Source of the DNA: Hymenolepis diminuta
Lineage: Eukaryota; Platyhelminthes; Cestoda; Cyclophyllidea; Hymenolepididae
Length of the DNA: 64,000 bases
NCBI GenBank assembly: GCA_900708905.1
Contig: CAADRB010000006.1
Coordinates: 2,137,927 to 2,201,926, forward strand
Direction: 5' to 3'
How positions within the stretch are numbered: the first letter of the stretch is position 1; each line of letters opens with the position of its first letter. A program made the position numbers and the translations under genes. The notes beneath the pieces are model-generated. The model saw nothing but the letters and a program-made list of their open reading frames with translations, searched no databases and was not told the DNA's origin. Below, piece after piece: positions 1 through 11,210 of this stretch.

Positions 1-1054
1 TTATTTTTTTACGTCCAAACATTATCTATTATGACCAGTCAGAAAGTCTTAACTGGGAAATTCATTCTAACATGTAAATGCAAGTTAAAATTTTACTGAA
101 CTTTTACATGGAAATTATTAAGTAAAAATCTGTTGAAGGAGACCAATCTAAAACAGAAATTTTTTCTAGCAGAATAGGTAGATCCAGGTTGTGAAAAATT
201 AAATAAGTCATTTCCCAGGCTTTGATACGCAACCGGTGTCAATAAAAGGTCTCGGGATAAGTGTGGAGAAATAAGCGGAGATCCCTCTGTTTTATTTAAT
301 TATTTCATTCATTATCCTTATAATTAAATATAAATGAAGAATGTCGTTTATACCCTGAGAATGATAGTAAAACTTCGAACTCACAGAATTGACAATGCAA
401 TAATTGTGGGAATAGACTCTAAAGTTCGCGTTAAAGACGACTTCAAATATTTTAAAATGTTAGTAACATCTTGTAAACTTATGAGAATTTATGACTTTTT
501 AATTCGAAAATGCAATGCATGATTTTTTTATTAAAAAAGGCATATGTTTATTTTGAATATTAATTTTAATAAATTAATTATTGTTATGCAAAATCAGTAA
601 CCTAAAAAGATAAAATATCGACTATGTATTTAATTCAAAGTTCCGTTTAAATAACAGCAGAATTATTTATCGCAGTTAAATATTGCTTTATAAATAATAA
701 TTACGATTTGCATTAAAAATTGCTGCAAACTTTTTAGTAAAATACTGACTGTAGATTCCAGCAATATTTTTATAGTTTATATTGGTATCATTAAAATAGA
801 AAATAATAAAACTTCAGTAGTTGGCCTTGTTAGTTCATTTGAATTTCTTAATCTTTTATCAATCAACTTGCAGTATGTTGTACTTTCAAGGACAAAAATA
901 ATAATATCTTCTTTCATCAATTCATAGAGGAAGCTAAATGATGACCTGCCCATCTGCCTAACTTACTTCGCACTCTTCACTCAATGTGCTAATCTCTGCT
1001 GTGAAGATCTATTAGGAGCTATTAAGTTTGGCATCAGAAATCTAACCCACTCAA

Positions 1055-1085
1055 TCACACTAACACACGTGAGTTAGTGTGAGTG
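1055..1085. repeat. Short inverted repeat
   Basis: The arms CACACTAAC and GTTAGTGTG, with flanking partial matches, surround a 6-nt centre and could form a hairpin of about 11 bp. No gene context explains it. Confidence 0.5.
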
Positions 1086-2159
1086 CTAGAAAATGAAGTT
1101 GTTTTTTTCTCTTCTGGCTTTATCTTTTAATGTGCACCTGAGGGAATACTATTCTCCATATATTTCTTTAAAATGGAGAACAAATAGTGACTAAAGGGTG
1201 CCATTGATGAAAGTAATGTGATTTGTGATACTGAGTTTAAGCCGATGAATCAGTTCTTTTCATTTTCACTGCAGAATTATCAAAAAGTGACTTTCTACGG
1301 ATATTTTAATAACTAAGAATGGGCAAAATTACCACCATATTAGAAACTCCGGAAAAAAATGTTGTTTGATTGCGAAGATCAATAAAGGAGTAAATGCTCA
1401 CATCAAAGTTTTATTTTAAAGAAAGGAATTACTTCACTTCCGTCTTGTATAATATTCGATGTCCACGTCAGTCAAGCAGTGGTAAAGCCAATGGGTCTGC
1501 TAAGTCAGAAATTTTGATTTCATATCTTATATCAGCTACCTTTATGACAACTTAATCCCAGTAGATGAAAGGAAAGAAGTGTGAATTTCCGTTCATATTT
1601 TTTGTAAATTTTATCCAAAAAAACCATGAACACCTGTTGATCCATAAATAAATAAATCATCTAATAGATTTTAGATTGGAGTGACTACTTAATATTGTTA
1701 AAAACGACCTATCACAAAGACACCACGGGACAAATTCTGACTCCATTAGACTCAATAATATCGCTCTTTATTTATGATGAGGGTTATTTGTCACTTTCCT
1801 CTAAATGATTTGTCATATTAACGTAGAAAAAAGTATTAATGTTCAAGCAATGCCGTGAAAGACTATTGGCTATCGTTAATAAAATTTGATAAAGATACAT
1901 ATTCTAAGCACTTATCCTTGTAATAACGCCAGAAATGGTGCAAATTCATCCCTTCCCAAAATCATTAATAGTATATATGCCAAGCTCATGAATAAACAGA
2001 CCTCAGATCAGTTATAGCAAAATAACTTTGAGGGTCGCAGAAGGTACTGGGATGATATAAATCGGCACTGAGTCAAATAATAATAAACAAATTAAAATAT
2101 CATTATAACTATCACTAAAAGGGGAAAAACTGACACTGGCTTAAGTTGAACAGATGGGT

Positions 2160-2395
2160 GAGTTGTCCCCTGTGGTTTCGACATGGCGGCTTTTTCGCGC
2201 TGTTGGAAGAAGCTGAGATTTGCTTGGTATCTATTTTGAAATAAAAACATTTTTATTATAAGATCTTATGATTCATTTTTCCCTTAAATTGTTTGTTTTG
2301 ATTTTTTTTAGGCCTACAAGCCGAAATCTCAGCATGCGAAGAAGGAAAAACGCAAGTTATCGATGATACAGCGCTGTTATTATTTAATAAGATTA
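2160..2395. other. Block with exon-like signals on both strands
   Basis: Plus strand: ATG at 2183 in a good context (cgacATGGCGG), a GT donor after 2226, a T-rich acceptor ending at 2311, and a frame that closes at 2366. This gives a very basic 32-residue peptide. Minus strand: an acceptor (ataataacag) just above 2378 joins in phase to the exon ending at 3228, and a second one (caaatctcag) sits near 2216. The minus reading could be the 3' exons of the gene at 3228-9606, and the plus reading could be a tiny gene of its own. I cannot choose between them. The block is visibly richer in GC than its surroundings. Confidence 0.25.
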
Positions 2396-3227
2396 AATAA
2401 TTCCATTTTCTCCTTGACAGATATGATCTAAAATTTGCACTTCAATGGAAATTTATTTAAAGTGTTTAAGTTAATATACGATTTAAACGCAAATGTTAAA
2501 TTATATGAGCTTAAGTATTTGTTAAAATTATGTTTAAATTCTATTTTTCTTTTTCTTGTAGCATTACCAATTAGATCTTGAAAACATTTTAAAATATTAA
2601 TTTTTGGAATTGATTTAACAAATTCCTTTCAGTTGTCTACTGCTCACAAAGAAATTGACTTCTGTCATCACCACCGTTTTGGTGGCTGATTAAATTTGAT
2701 TAAATTATTACACTGGCACAAATTGGATTAGTTCTAACAGTTTAAAAATTTCTTCAGCCAAACATCTTCCCTGCCGCGAATAATTGTCTCGATTTTATGT
2801 TTGAGATAAATTTCAAAAATTCGATAGTACGTTTATAGTGTGGAAAATCTTCAATATACTTTAGAATCAAGGGCATCTTAAATTGAGTATAGGTCTATTC
2901 TCCATCCTATACTTTCTTGACAATGAGTGAATTTGTGTGCATAAGCCTCACCTTGACAGGACACCACTCTAGTTCATGAAACTACAATCTTGCCACTTGA
3001 AACCCTTCGACATTCTCATTCATAGCAAATGAGTGCCTCTATGATTCAAACTTACCTCAACCTTTGAAAACAACTATCGAATTGAATTAGATATTACTTT
3101 AAAGCGATTATTCCAAAATGAAATATACGTAAGTACAATAATACTTTAAGCAATAAAATAAACATATTAGAACTAAAATGAATCAAAATTAACTCCCAAA
3201 GAAGAATTTTATTTAGTTTAAACGTAC

Positions 3228-6200
3228 CCAAACGGTCTTTGTTCCACTGAATCACTGGATTCAAATGGTGTTCTGTAAAAAAACAAGTATATATTTTTTT
3301 TAATTTTAAATCATTAAATCATGTTTCTTTTAAAAACGATAAATTTGTCGAACTAGCTCTATTTAACTAATTGTCCATTAAGTCTTGAACACTACGGGAG
3401 TGGAAAATTACAGGGAAGGTTTACACTAAACTTTGTCTTCAGATGCCTAACCATGAATAAAATTTACTTATGTTCTGTTATAATGTGAATAATGATAAAA
3501 TATTATGCTAATTATATATACGTATATAAATTACAAGATAAGTAACGTGGGAGTGCATTTCTTAATTAAGCACTTTTCTAATCTGAAATCACAGCCAATT
3601 TTTAAAGCAGAAAATTTTACAATTCACCAGCCTATAAACTGCTTTACCGCATTTTCTTCAACTAAACCAATAAAATCATTAGTACAACGTTCGATAACTT
3701 AAAACTTTGCATCGTAACTGTCAAACCGTAACCAGAAATGCCATGGCAGCGGTTTACTTTTAACGTACATCTAGTCAAGTTTTCCCATTTCGACATATTT
3801 TAGCACGGATATTATTCATCTTAAGCACTTAGTTAGTAGGTAAATGCAATGAAAATTTCATTGGAAATATTATTTTAAAACTACTTTGATAAGATAAGCG
3901 GATCATTCAATACTGAATAATATGATTATGCAATGCAACTTACGTAGGCACAGCAATCGATTCTGTAATTGGAGGAGTGGGAGTCGATTGTTCAGGGATC
4001 TCCGGCATTGAGCGTGGTGTTGAAGTCTTTAGTGGCTGACCAGGAGAACCACGGAGATTTGAATAAGGGCTTGAAGAACTTATAGGTCCTTTACTGAGGG
4101 TTCCAAATGGTCGAAGAGATTGATAATTACCTTGAGTGATGGGACCTGATAAACGACTTCTAAAAGTGTGAAGATTTATTTTACTAGTTACTGTTTATTT
4201 TAATTGACAGTGACACGATTCAAGGATAGAAGAGGTCATACTTTGAAGCTATCGATGGTAGCACATCTACCAGACCCAAAAAATCGACAAGAAATTTTTC
4301 TGTCCAATATCCATTTATTTGAAACCTTTTAAAATTTAGAAGTAGGAAACGCCATATATCAGGATGTCGTGTTTAATTTTGTAATTTGATGCGCGTTTCT
4401 TTGAAGGACCCTTAGAAGAAGCAGCAGTACATATTCCTCATAGTCGAGCAGTGACAAATCCTATGAACAAAATTTCCATGACTTTTCACGAGTACTCATG
4501 CCTCGGCTCGCCAGAATGATATACTATATACTTTCTTTGTAAATGAACGTTTATATTGCCTGCTGGATAGATATTTTAAAATCTTCGGAGTTCAATGATA
4601 ATTAAGTTAGCAGGTATCACGAAGTCTAAAATATTTGACTTTTCCTTTAATATATTAACTCCCAAGTCCATTTAGGAATGCGTTTTCAGTGCTTATCTTG
4701 GGCAAGTGGGCAGCATTATGGGGTTGCATCACTTCATTTATCAGCCAAACTTAATCAGTCTGGTCGGCTATTCCGCTCATTGAATATACACCGATGTACA
4801 TCGAGCTCGTGACCTCTGACTCCGCAAACGAGAATGCTAAACATTGCGTCACCGACGTAATTTCAAAAAATTTTTCATTGCAACCTTCTAACTATTTCAT
4901 ATATCTAGATAGTAAAATTAAGCTAAGAAATTGGTTTTGTTTAAACAATATTGATGCTGATACTGAGTTTACCGGGGTATACATGGGAGTTTACACCCCA
5001 TTTGGCTAAGTTAATGAAAAAAATAATGTTTTCTTAATAGTCCTTTTAAGCAGAGAGTAAGAGTCATGCTCCAAAGAAATGTTTGATCAAACTGATAAAG
5101 TAAAGATAACATAAAGGGCACCAGTTTGACATAATTTTACAGTCAGATACTTCAAAAGAGAAGGGAAATGGAAATTGAGGACTTTCATTATGAGGGGTTG
5201 AGATATGTTTTTCACCAAAATAGCAAGATGGCTTCCTTGATTTTTAAAAGACGCCTTATACAGAACAACGGTTCTGTAGAACAAGAGATAGCAGTGGCAT
5301 CACCACTCAGTCATTTAAAATTGCTTAATTCAAGTTTAAGATTTTTCCGCAATCATACGAAATTAGAGTGGAATGTGAAATGAGAAATTGAGAAAGTGAG
5401 AATGAATGTACCTGAAAATCAGCATATATTACGACTTTCAGCCATTTGCTTTGAACGTTAAGCTCCAAACAAAAGTTCAAAATAGTTTGCGGACAAGAGG
5501 CCTTAACCCCATTTACTGCTATTTAGAAATTTTAGTCTCGAGACTTAAATCATTCAATTTACCTTTCTCCATCGGTAAGTAGTATATCTGATGTTTAATA
5601 TTTAAGGCATCTAAGGATATGTTACGCACTTTTAGAAAAACGGAAGTGAAACTATTCATGGTCGATGCCTGCAACTTTTTGTAACAAAACAAATATAATA
5701 CCTATTAGTCAAGGTTCTATTCTCTATATCATCCTTCGGCTTCTATCATCCACTTAATTGGAGTCTGAAAGCGACTGACTACAAGCTTTGATCAGGCGGT
5801 CATTATTGATGTCCTCCTTCGGGCCAAGGCTACTGTTTCCATCAAGGAGAGGAATTTGGTATTATGGGGATGCTTTTTTACTCCTTTTTCAACTACGTTC
5901 GCCTCGCAACGCCTCGCTTCGCCACACCTCACCCCACCCCACCCCACCCCACCCCGCACGTAATAATCCAAAGGATTAAGGTCTGACGAGTAGTTAGAAC
6001 GCGGCCATAAATTTGTTGTGACACGAGGAGGAAGATTCTCGACCATGCATCCAATCCTGGCTTTTGAGGGCCCTATGGGATGGATCTAAATCTTGTTGGA
6101 AGACACAAGGGAGTCTTCCCCCCATTGGCTACGCTGTCCATCTAAGGCGGCTTACCAACAACGGTTTGAAGGGGCTCCATATAGACATCTGCATCTGCAT

Positions 6201-9200
6201 TGGCTCTAAGACCCTGTGTAAACAATTGAGGAGTCATGATGTGCCCCCTCTCTCACTGCTCTTCACAACACTGAAAAGCATCACAGTTGGTGGGATCTTC
6301 GTGTGCATCCATAACACTTGTAACTTCAGTGAGGTCCGTCTGCACATAGCCAGCCACCTATCATTTCATCGATGGACCGCCACTTTTCATCCTGGTGACA
6401 GTTGTTTTTGTCGGAGAAAAACCAAAGACACTCCTCTTCTTCTAGGTGCTTCAATTTCATCAAGAGTCGCCTTGCACACATTAGACGATTCTCTTGAGTT
6501 GTTTGTTTTTGTCCACATAAACTGACGACCTCGCCTAAGAACGTGTGAGATTTGTATCCGAGGTCTTGACAAAGAATATTCTTTCATATTGTTGTTCCTT
6601 CGGACAGTTGAGGATGTTTGGCAAGATGTCGTGCATTGATTTCCCAGCATTTCCGTCCATCATGTCATGTCATGCACTCTTCTCACATATTCATTGGTCC
6701 TGAGTGAGTGAGTGAGTGAGTGAGTGAGTAGGGAGTTGAAAATGCTCCTTTCTCTTCCTCGTGACAGCCAATTCATTTCCATCGTTTTCATTCAGCAACT
6801 CCTTTCCAATTATGCAGACGAAAGATCTGACGACTTGTAGAGATTTTGCAATTTTTAAATTCCCGTGCTTTGGTTCTATGGACAATATTACAGCTCGCCT
6901 TTTCGTTTTATTAGGTATAGTAATATCTGGCATGAGATCTTCTGATATGAAATGCATTAATTATAACCGGGTTAGTTTAAATCACAAAAATATAAGTGTC
7001 CTCAGATACTTTGCGTACCTTGTACATTTATAGATATTCTAAGTACAATTTTAATAACGACATTTTTATTAGTAGCGATTGTGGTCATTATTTCTAACAA
7101 GCTGAGCATTGGGATCCAAGGATTTTTCAAAATAAATGAAAAGCATTAAATGAGTTCATTTATACTTTCATTATGATCATTACATTTAAAAATTCTAATA
7201 CTCGTGAAAATCTTCACATGTAAATAATTTTTTTAATTTATTGTTTTATATATACGCATTTCCGGATTGTTTTCAGTTTTGTCGCATTTATTCTAGTGAA
7301 ATCTCTGAAAATTTAGCCTTATTTCATTGTCCTCCCCCTAAAATAATAAGGATTGGATACAAAAGCAGATATTTAAAGTCTCAAGTTTGTCAATAACAAG
7401 GTTAGAATCCGATTTCTCATGGTACCTACCAGAAAATAGACAAATTTCAGACTTTATAGGCTCACACTTTTCTGATGAGTAGATGAAGTCTACTTTTATT
7501 TGGAGATTAAATTAAAAGACAGAGACGGAGATTCTCGTGCGCGTGTTTAATCAATGATTTTAATTAGTCCCGCCTAAATTCAGAATTAAAATAATTGAAA
7601 ATAACTAAATCGCATTCTTGTTCATAATAAATGTAATAAATAATCATAACTTATCAAAAATATTAAATATAGAAAATTGATTAAAAATAAAAACTCTGAA
7701 GCGTTTAAATATATCTAATTTAACCGGTGGAACTATTGCCGATTCAAAATATACAAACCCATCCGTTTTTAAATATTACTAGGCATCGGTTTTGTTACCA
7801 ACGTAGATCATTTCAAGTTCAAAAATATTTTATCGTTACTATTTAGTCTAATTTAAATGAAGGTAACCTGCGAAGCACTGATTGTCACAAAAATTAGATA
7901 TCCTTATATGGGAAATATTCCCTAATCTACTTTATATCACAATTTGATTTCACCAGTAGAAAAATCCCTTTTATTCCTTTAAGCATATACAAACCCTTCT
8001 AAAATATGCCCCACAACGTCACCTTCTCGAAGATAATTCTATTTTAGTCATTGAAAACTCCAGTTTATAAACATTCAGTAATTATATGGAAGTTACTATT
8101 TTCAATTAATAAATACGACTTACCGATGTATTAACTTATTTGAGAAATGGTTTAAAAGGTTACAGTCGTCCTTGTTACAATTTTTGAGAAGTAGCTTAGA
8201 GAATATTACAGCAAACAAACATGTTAAAAAATTTCTTTAGCTGGATGAGCTGTATTACTTTGTTAGTTGTTTTACAAAACAAATTTCAGAAAAACACTGT
8301 GAAAAGACACATTAAGATAGGGGTCACAGCGAGACACAGCTTATCTGAATCGACACCCAAAAATCATCAATAAATTCTGACAAACTTTTCAAATCTGAAC
8401 TGAATAATCCACAACCTTGACATGATATCTATTCTAAATGCCTGATCTAATGTAAATAGTTTGGTTGGTAAATTTTATATATACTTTCAAAATCAGTGGA
8501 TTAATTCAAACAAATCATAATAAAATTAAATGGATTTATTAATATTAACTTACGCTTGTGCAGTGAGTCTTGAGACACTGGCTGTAGGAGGTTCAAAATT
8601 CGACGAACTAACCGATTCAGTTCCAGGAAAATCGGGAAATTCAGCCGGTGATGGCATCGGAGCAGATTTGGTAGGTGCTACTTCGACAACACTTGTAGAA
8701 GTTATTAGCTTCTGCATTGATGGTTCAGAGGGTTTAACTGGAGTTGAAGGGGCTTGTGGGGCCTTAATACTCGTAGAGAGTCTAAAAGGTCCACCGTTAA
8801 TCGATCCAGTTGGCATTACATCCCTATCAATATGAAATTAGTGGAATTGATAAGTAGTTATATCGAACGTGGGTAACTATATAATATTTTGCTTAAATAC
8901 CTCGTTAGTTGATCAAGACTTCCTGTTCGTGAGAGCTCGTCTAATCGGTCGTAGAGGTGAATATTTTGACCCAGTTCCTCCCCTGTCTAAAATAGTCATT
9001 GATTAACTAGTAACTCAGTTCAGAGTCTACCTGCTCTAGGAGCTGAAGCGTTTGTTGTTCAATAGTTGCTTCGTCGAAATTGACAGAATCAAGTCCACTT
9101 TCACAACCCTGACATTCATTTAACAATGCACGATAATGAGGTATAGTTGCAGTTAGATCCAAACCAATGCAAGTATGAATAACGGATTTTAGTCTTCTTT

Positions 9201-9606
9201 GTAACCGTTGCAACTGAGGAGTAATCTAAAAAATTTATACTAAATTTATAAATTGGCAGAATACGTCGACGCCATTTGCCGATTCATATGTTGATCGTAA
9301 CCAAGTTGAGAGTTGACTGTATACGTACAAGTAAAAATCATGCTCTATTGTTTTCCATATTATAGACTTTGCAAAACTATAAGCTGTTCGAAGGCTATCG
9401 GCTTTTAATTCCTGGGAAATTTCGTTTACTAATACACTTAATTTACCCATTGGAGAAGCGTTCTGTGAAACGTTATCACCTTTTCAGCTTCATCTGATAG
9501 AGTTATCAGCTGATTCAACAGTGATTGCAATGAATACATTACGTCTAAATTGTATCTTTATAAAATTTAAAATTATACCATCCATATCGTCCCTCTGGCC
9601 GGCCAT
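3228..9606 (-). CDS. Unrecognised helical, Ser/Pro-rich protein (3' end unresolved)
   Basis: Exons on the minus strand, all with GT/AG ends and matching phases: 9606-9579, 9544-9447, 9225-9031, 8986-8901, 8823-8554, 4159-3944 and 3272-3228. The start MAGQRDDMD is chosen because a stop lies upstream in frame. A possible acceptor (gaagcag) ends 12 nt before the ATG. Residues 1 to about 135 are predicted-helical and rich in Leu/Gln (for example SLLNQLITLSDEAEK, QLQRLQRRLK and LLEQTGEELGQ). From about residue 140 the chain is Ser/Thr/Pro-rich and looks disordered. Introns include 34 and 44 nt, plus one of 4.4 kb that carries the mariner remnant. The general shape, a helical bundle followed by a Pro-rich tail, recalls trafficking adaptors of the GAT-domain type, but I see no diagnostic motif and make no family call. 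The last donor implies at least one more exon below 3228. Confidence 0.65.
5789..6046 (-). pseudogene. Mariner transposase C-terminal fragment
   Basis: This open stretch of 84 codons starts with MVENLPP and contains the conserved DLNPLDYYV block that carries part of the catalytic triad region. Immediately after it a (GGGGT)n run replaces the normal residues. Downstream the frame resumes transposase-like sequence (KHPHNTKFLSLMETVA). Confidence 0.7.
5930..5956. repeat. (CCCCA)n microsatellite
   Basis: Five CCCCA units in tandem lie inside the mariner C-terminal coding part. Confidence 0.9.
6701..6729. repeat. (TGAG)n microsatellite
   Basis: Seven TGAG units lie between the mariner helix-turn-helix part and the middle of the transposase. 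Confidence 0.95.
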
Positions 9607-11210
9607 TCTTAGAGACACCTGCTTCGAATGTAGATTTCACAAATGTGTCAATTACCATCAAGGTCACAGCCAGTCTATCCAAATATTTTTTATAATTTAT
9701 GCACTATCATTCACATATTTTATGTATCATGTGTAATAAATTAATTCAATTTATAATTCTGATCCGGATTTTTTTATATAAAGTGAAGCTAAATAATAAT
9801 TTAAATAATAACTAAAGAATTCATGTTTCATTTACCATTCGATTATTACAATTTGCATTAGTATAATTGTCATATTAAATGCAAAGAAATGAAAGCATCA
9901 CGTCTTCTCATAACACTTGTGCGTCATACTCCACATATTCCTAGATCCAAAGTTTGAAAAACAAAAATGACAAATTATTACTTTGATGTTCAGATAGTAC
10001 AAGACTTATTACGTAGCAAAACTGTTCAGGAGTATAGGATCTAGTGTCTAAGGTAAAATAAAATTTAACTCGCGAAAAATAGTAAAAATTTGCAAAGATT
10101 CCTATGTTTATTGTATGTTAATAGTTAAACAATCTTACTACAATTAGCTTTGTATTTTTTCTATTTTCGATGTTAATGTCGGAGCACTGAATATCAATAA
10201 TAAAATTTGATTATACAGAGGTTAGTTATCTTTCTAAATCCGTTATTTGAAGACATATAAAAGGAGTAGCAAATCAGCTTCGTGTCTTAGAGGCTGAAGA
10301 CTCTACTTGAGCTATTGCTGTTCTAATTTCTTTGATCCTCACCACCAAACAGATCAAAGAAAAGAGGAAGATATTGGTTGTAGAACTTTACTAAAACCAG
10401 AGAGAAAGCCCCTGGGATGGGAAAAACTTTTGTGAGCGCTAAGAAATGGGGTCGCTAGATATGGATAAATTAATAATTTGGGAACAGAGTAAAAGAGGGG
10501 GGGAGGGTGCAAGTTGAGGCCTGACGTCATTGATGTTCTCAGGGCAATGTGGAAAATCAGCTTGTATCCGTTGATCGAGCTGGCTGGTCGTGGCTGAATA
10601 AGCTACTATATGGACACAACAAACATATGAACGTGTTATTAACAAATAGGACAACTAACAGGAAGAGAAGTATTGCGAGCAAAAAGGCTTGTGTATTAAA
10701 TGTAACTTCAAATCGTTTGCAAATTTATCCTAGGTTTCTTAGTTGACAAATATTAATCAAGAGGCAAACTTAACCCTGTTTTTAATAGATACCGAAACAA
10801 TAATGCACTGATAGCCACTTTTTAGAACGAGATCACTGACGGTTTCCATGTTGAACAAAAAATATTTTCCTTTAATTCGACTTTTTCGATGACTAATGCA
10901 TTCACTTAAAATATCAAATTATTTAAAGTACAAAAGTGTAAGCATGCCGAAAATAGAATTTCAATCCGTCGCATTGATATTTGAAAAGTTGATACTTCTC
11001 AAGGGAAATGTATTTATTTTATTACAGAAGACGTATTTAAGTCGGCTGCCTCGTGCTAACATCTGCTTCTATTGAATCACGCATATTGATATCTAGAAAT
11101 TTCAATTCATATCCACCTGAACACCTCGCCGCCAATTTTCACGTGATCACGTCACCTCTAGACGTGTGAATAAAGGGGAATTCAAAAAATAACTAACCCT
11201 TAATGGAATC
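9607..11210. other. Intergenic region between divergent genes
   Basis: This separates the start of the minus-strand gene (9606) from the start of the plus-strand orphan (11211). No coding sequence was recognised. A possible splice acceptor (tttattacag, ending at about 11027) could begin the 5' UTR of the orphan gene. Confidence 0.5.

Larger units (their letters stand above)
1..3227. other. Left flank, mostly non-coding
   Basis: AT-rich sequence with no long open frame that looks like a known protein. It holds a short inverted repeat (1055-1085) and a block near 2160-2390 that has exon-like signals on both strands (separate entry). The 3' exons of the minus-strand gene at 3228-9606 should lie somewhere in here, because its last confident exon ends in a good splice donor. 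Confidence 0.5.
5720..6957 (-). mobile_element. Decayed mariner-family transposon
   Basis: Read on the minus strand, pieces of one transposase appear in the right order but in shifting frames. First comes an N-terminal helix-turn-helix part (6957-6740, with AKSLQVVRSFVCIIGKEL and RKRKEH). Next is a 'NCPKEQQYERIFFVKTSD'-like part near 6590. Then comes the mid-domain at 6470-6380, where the family has 'LWFFSDEKNF' and this copy reads LWFFSDKNNC. Last is the C-terminal signature NYSSDLNPLDYYV at about 5990-5950, where mariner has 'SPDLNPLDYYVWG'. Several stops and frameshifts separate the pieces. Two microsatellites sit inside the coding part. The size, about 1.2 kb, fits a full-length mariner. 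I could not define terminal inverted repeats or a TA duplication. It lies in an intron of the gene at 3228-9606, in the same orientation. Confidence 0.8.

Noticed and set aside
7466..7500. CTGATGAG core suggestive of a hammerhead ribozyme
   Set aside because: The required GAAA box and pairing stems are not present at the right spacing on this strand.
9235..9450. A 71-codon minus frame opening MGKLSVLVNEISQ
   Set aside because: It lies between two exons that join in phase without it (9447 to 9225), begins at the donor GGGTAAAT and has no in-frame exit to the next exon. It is intron sequence.
3228..9606. Possible TOM1/GGA-type VHS-GAT adaptor
   Set aside because: The helical then Pro-rich layout is suggestive, but the GAT asparagine-rich signature and a VHS domain were not found, and the start codon leaves no room for a VHS domain.
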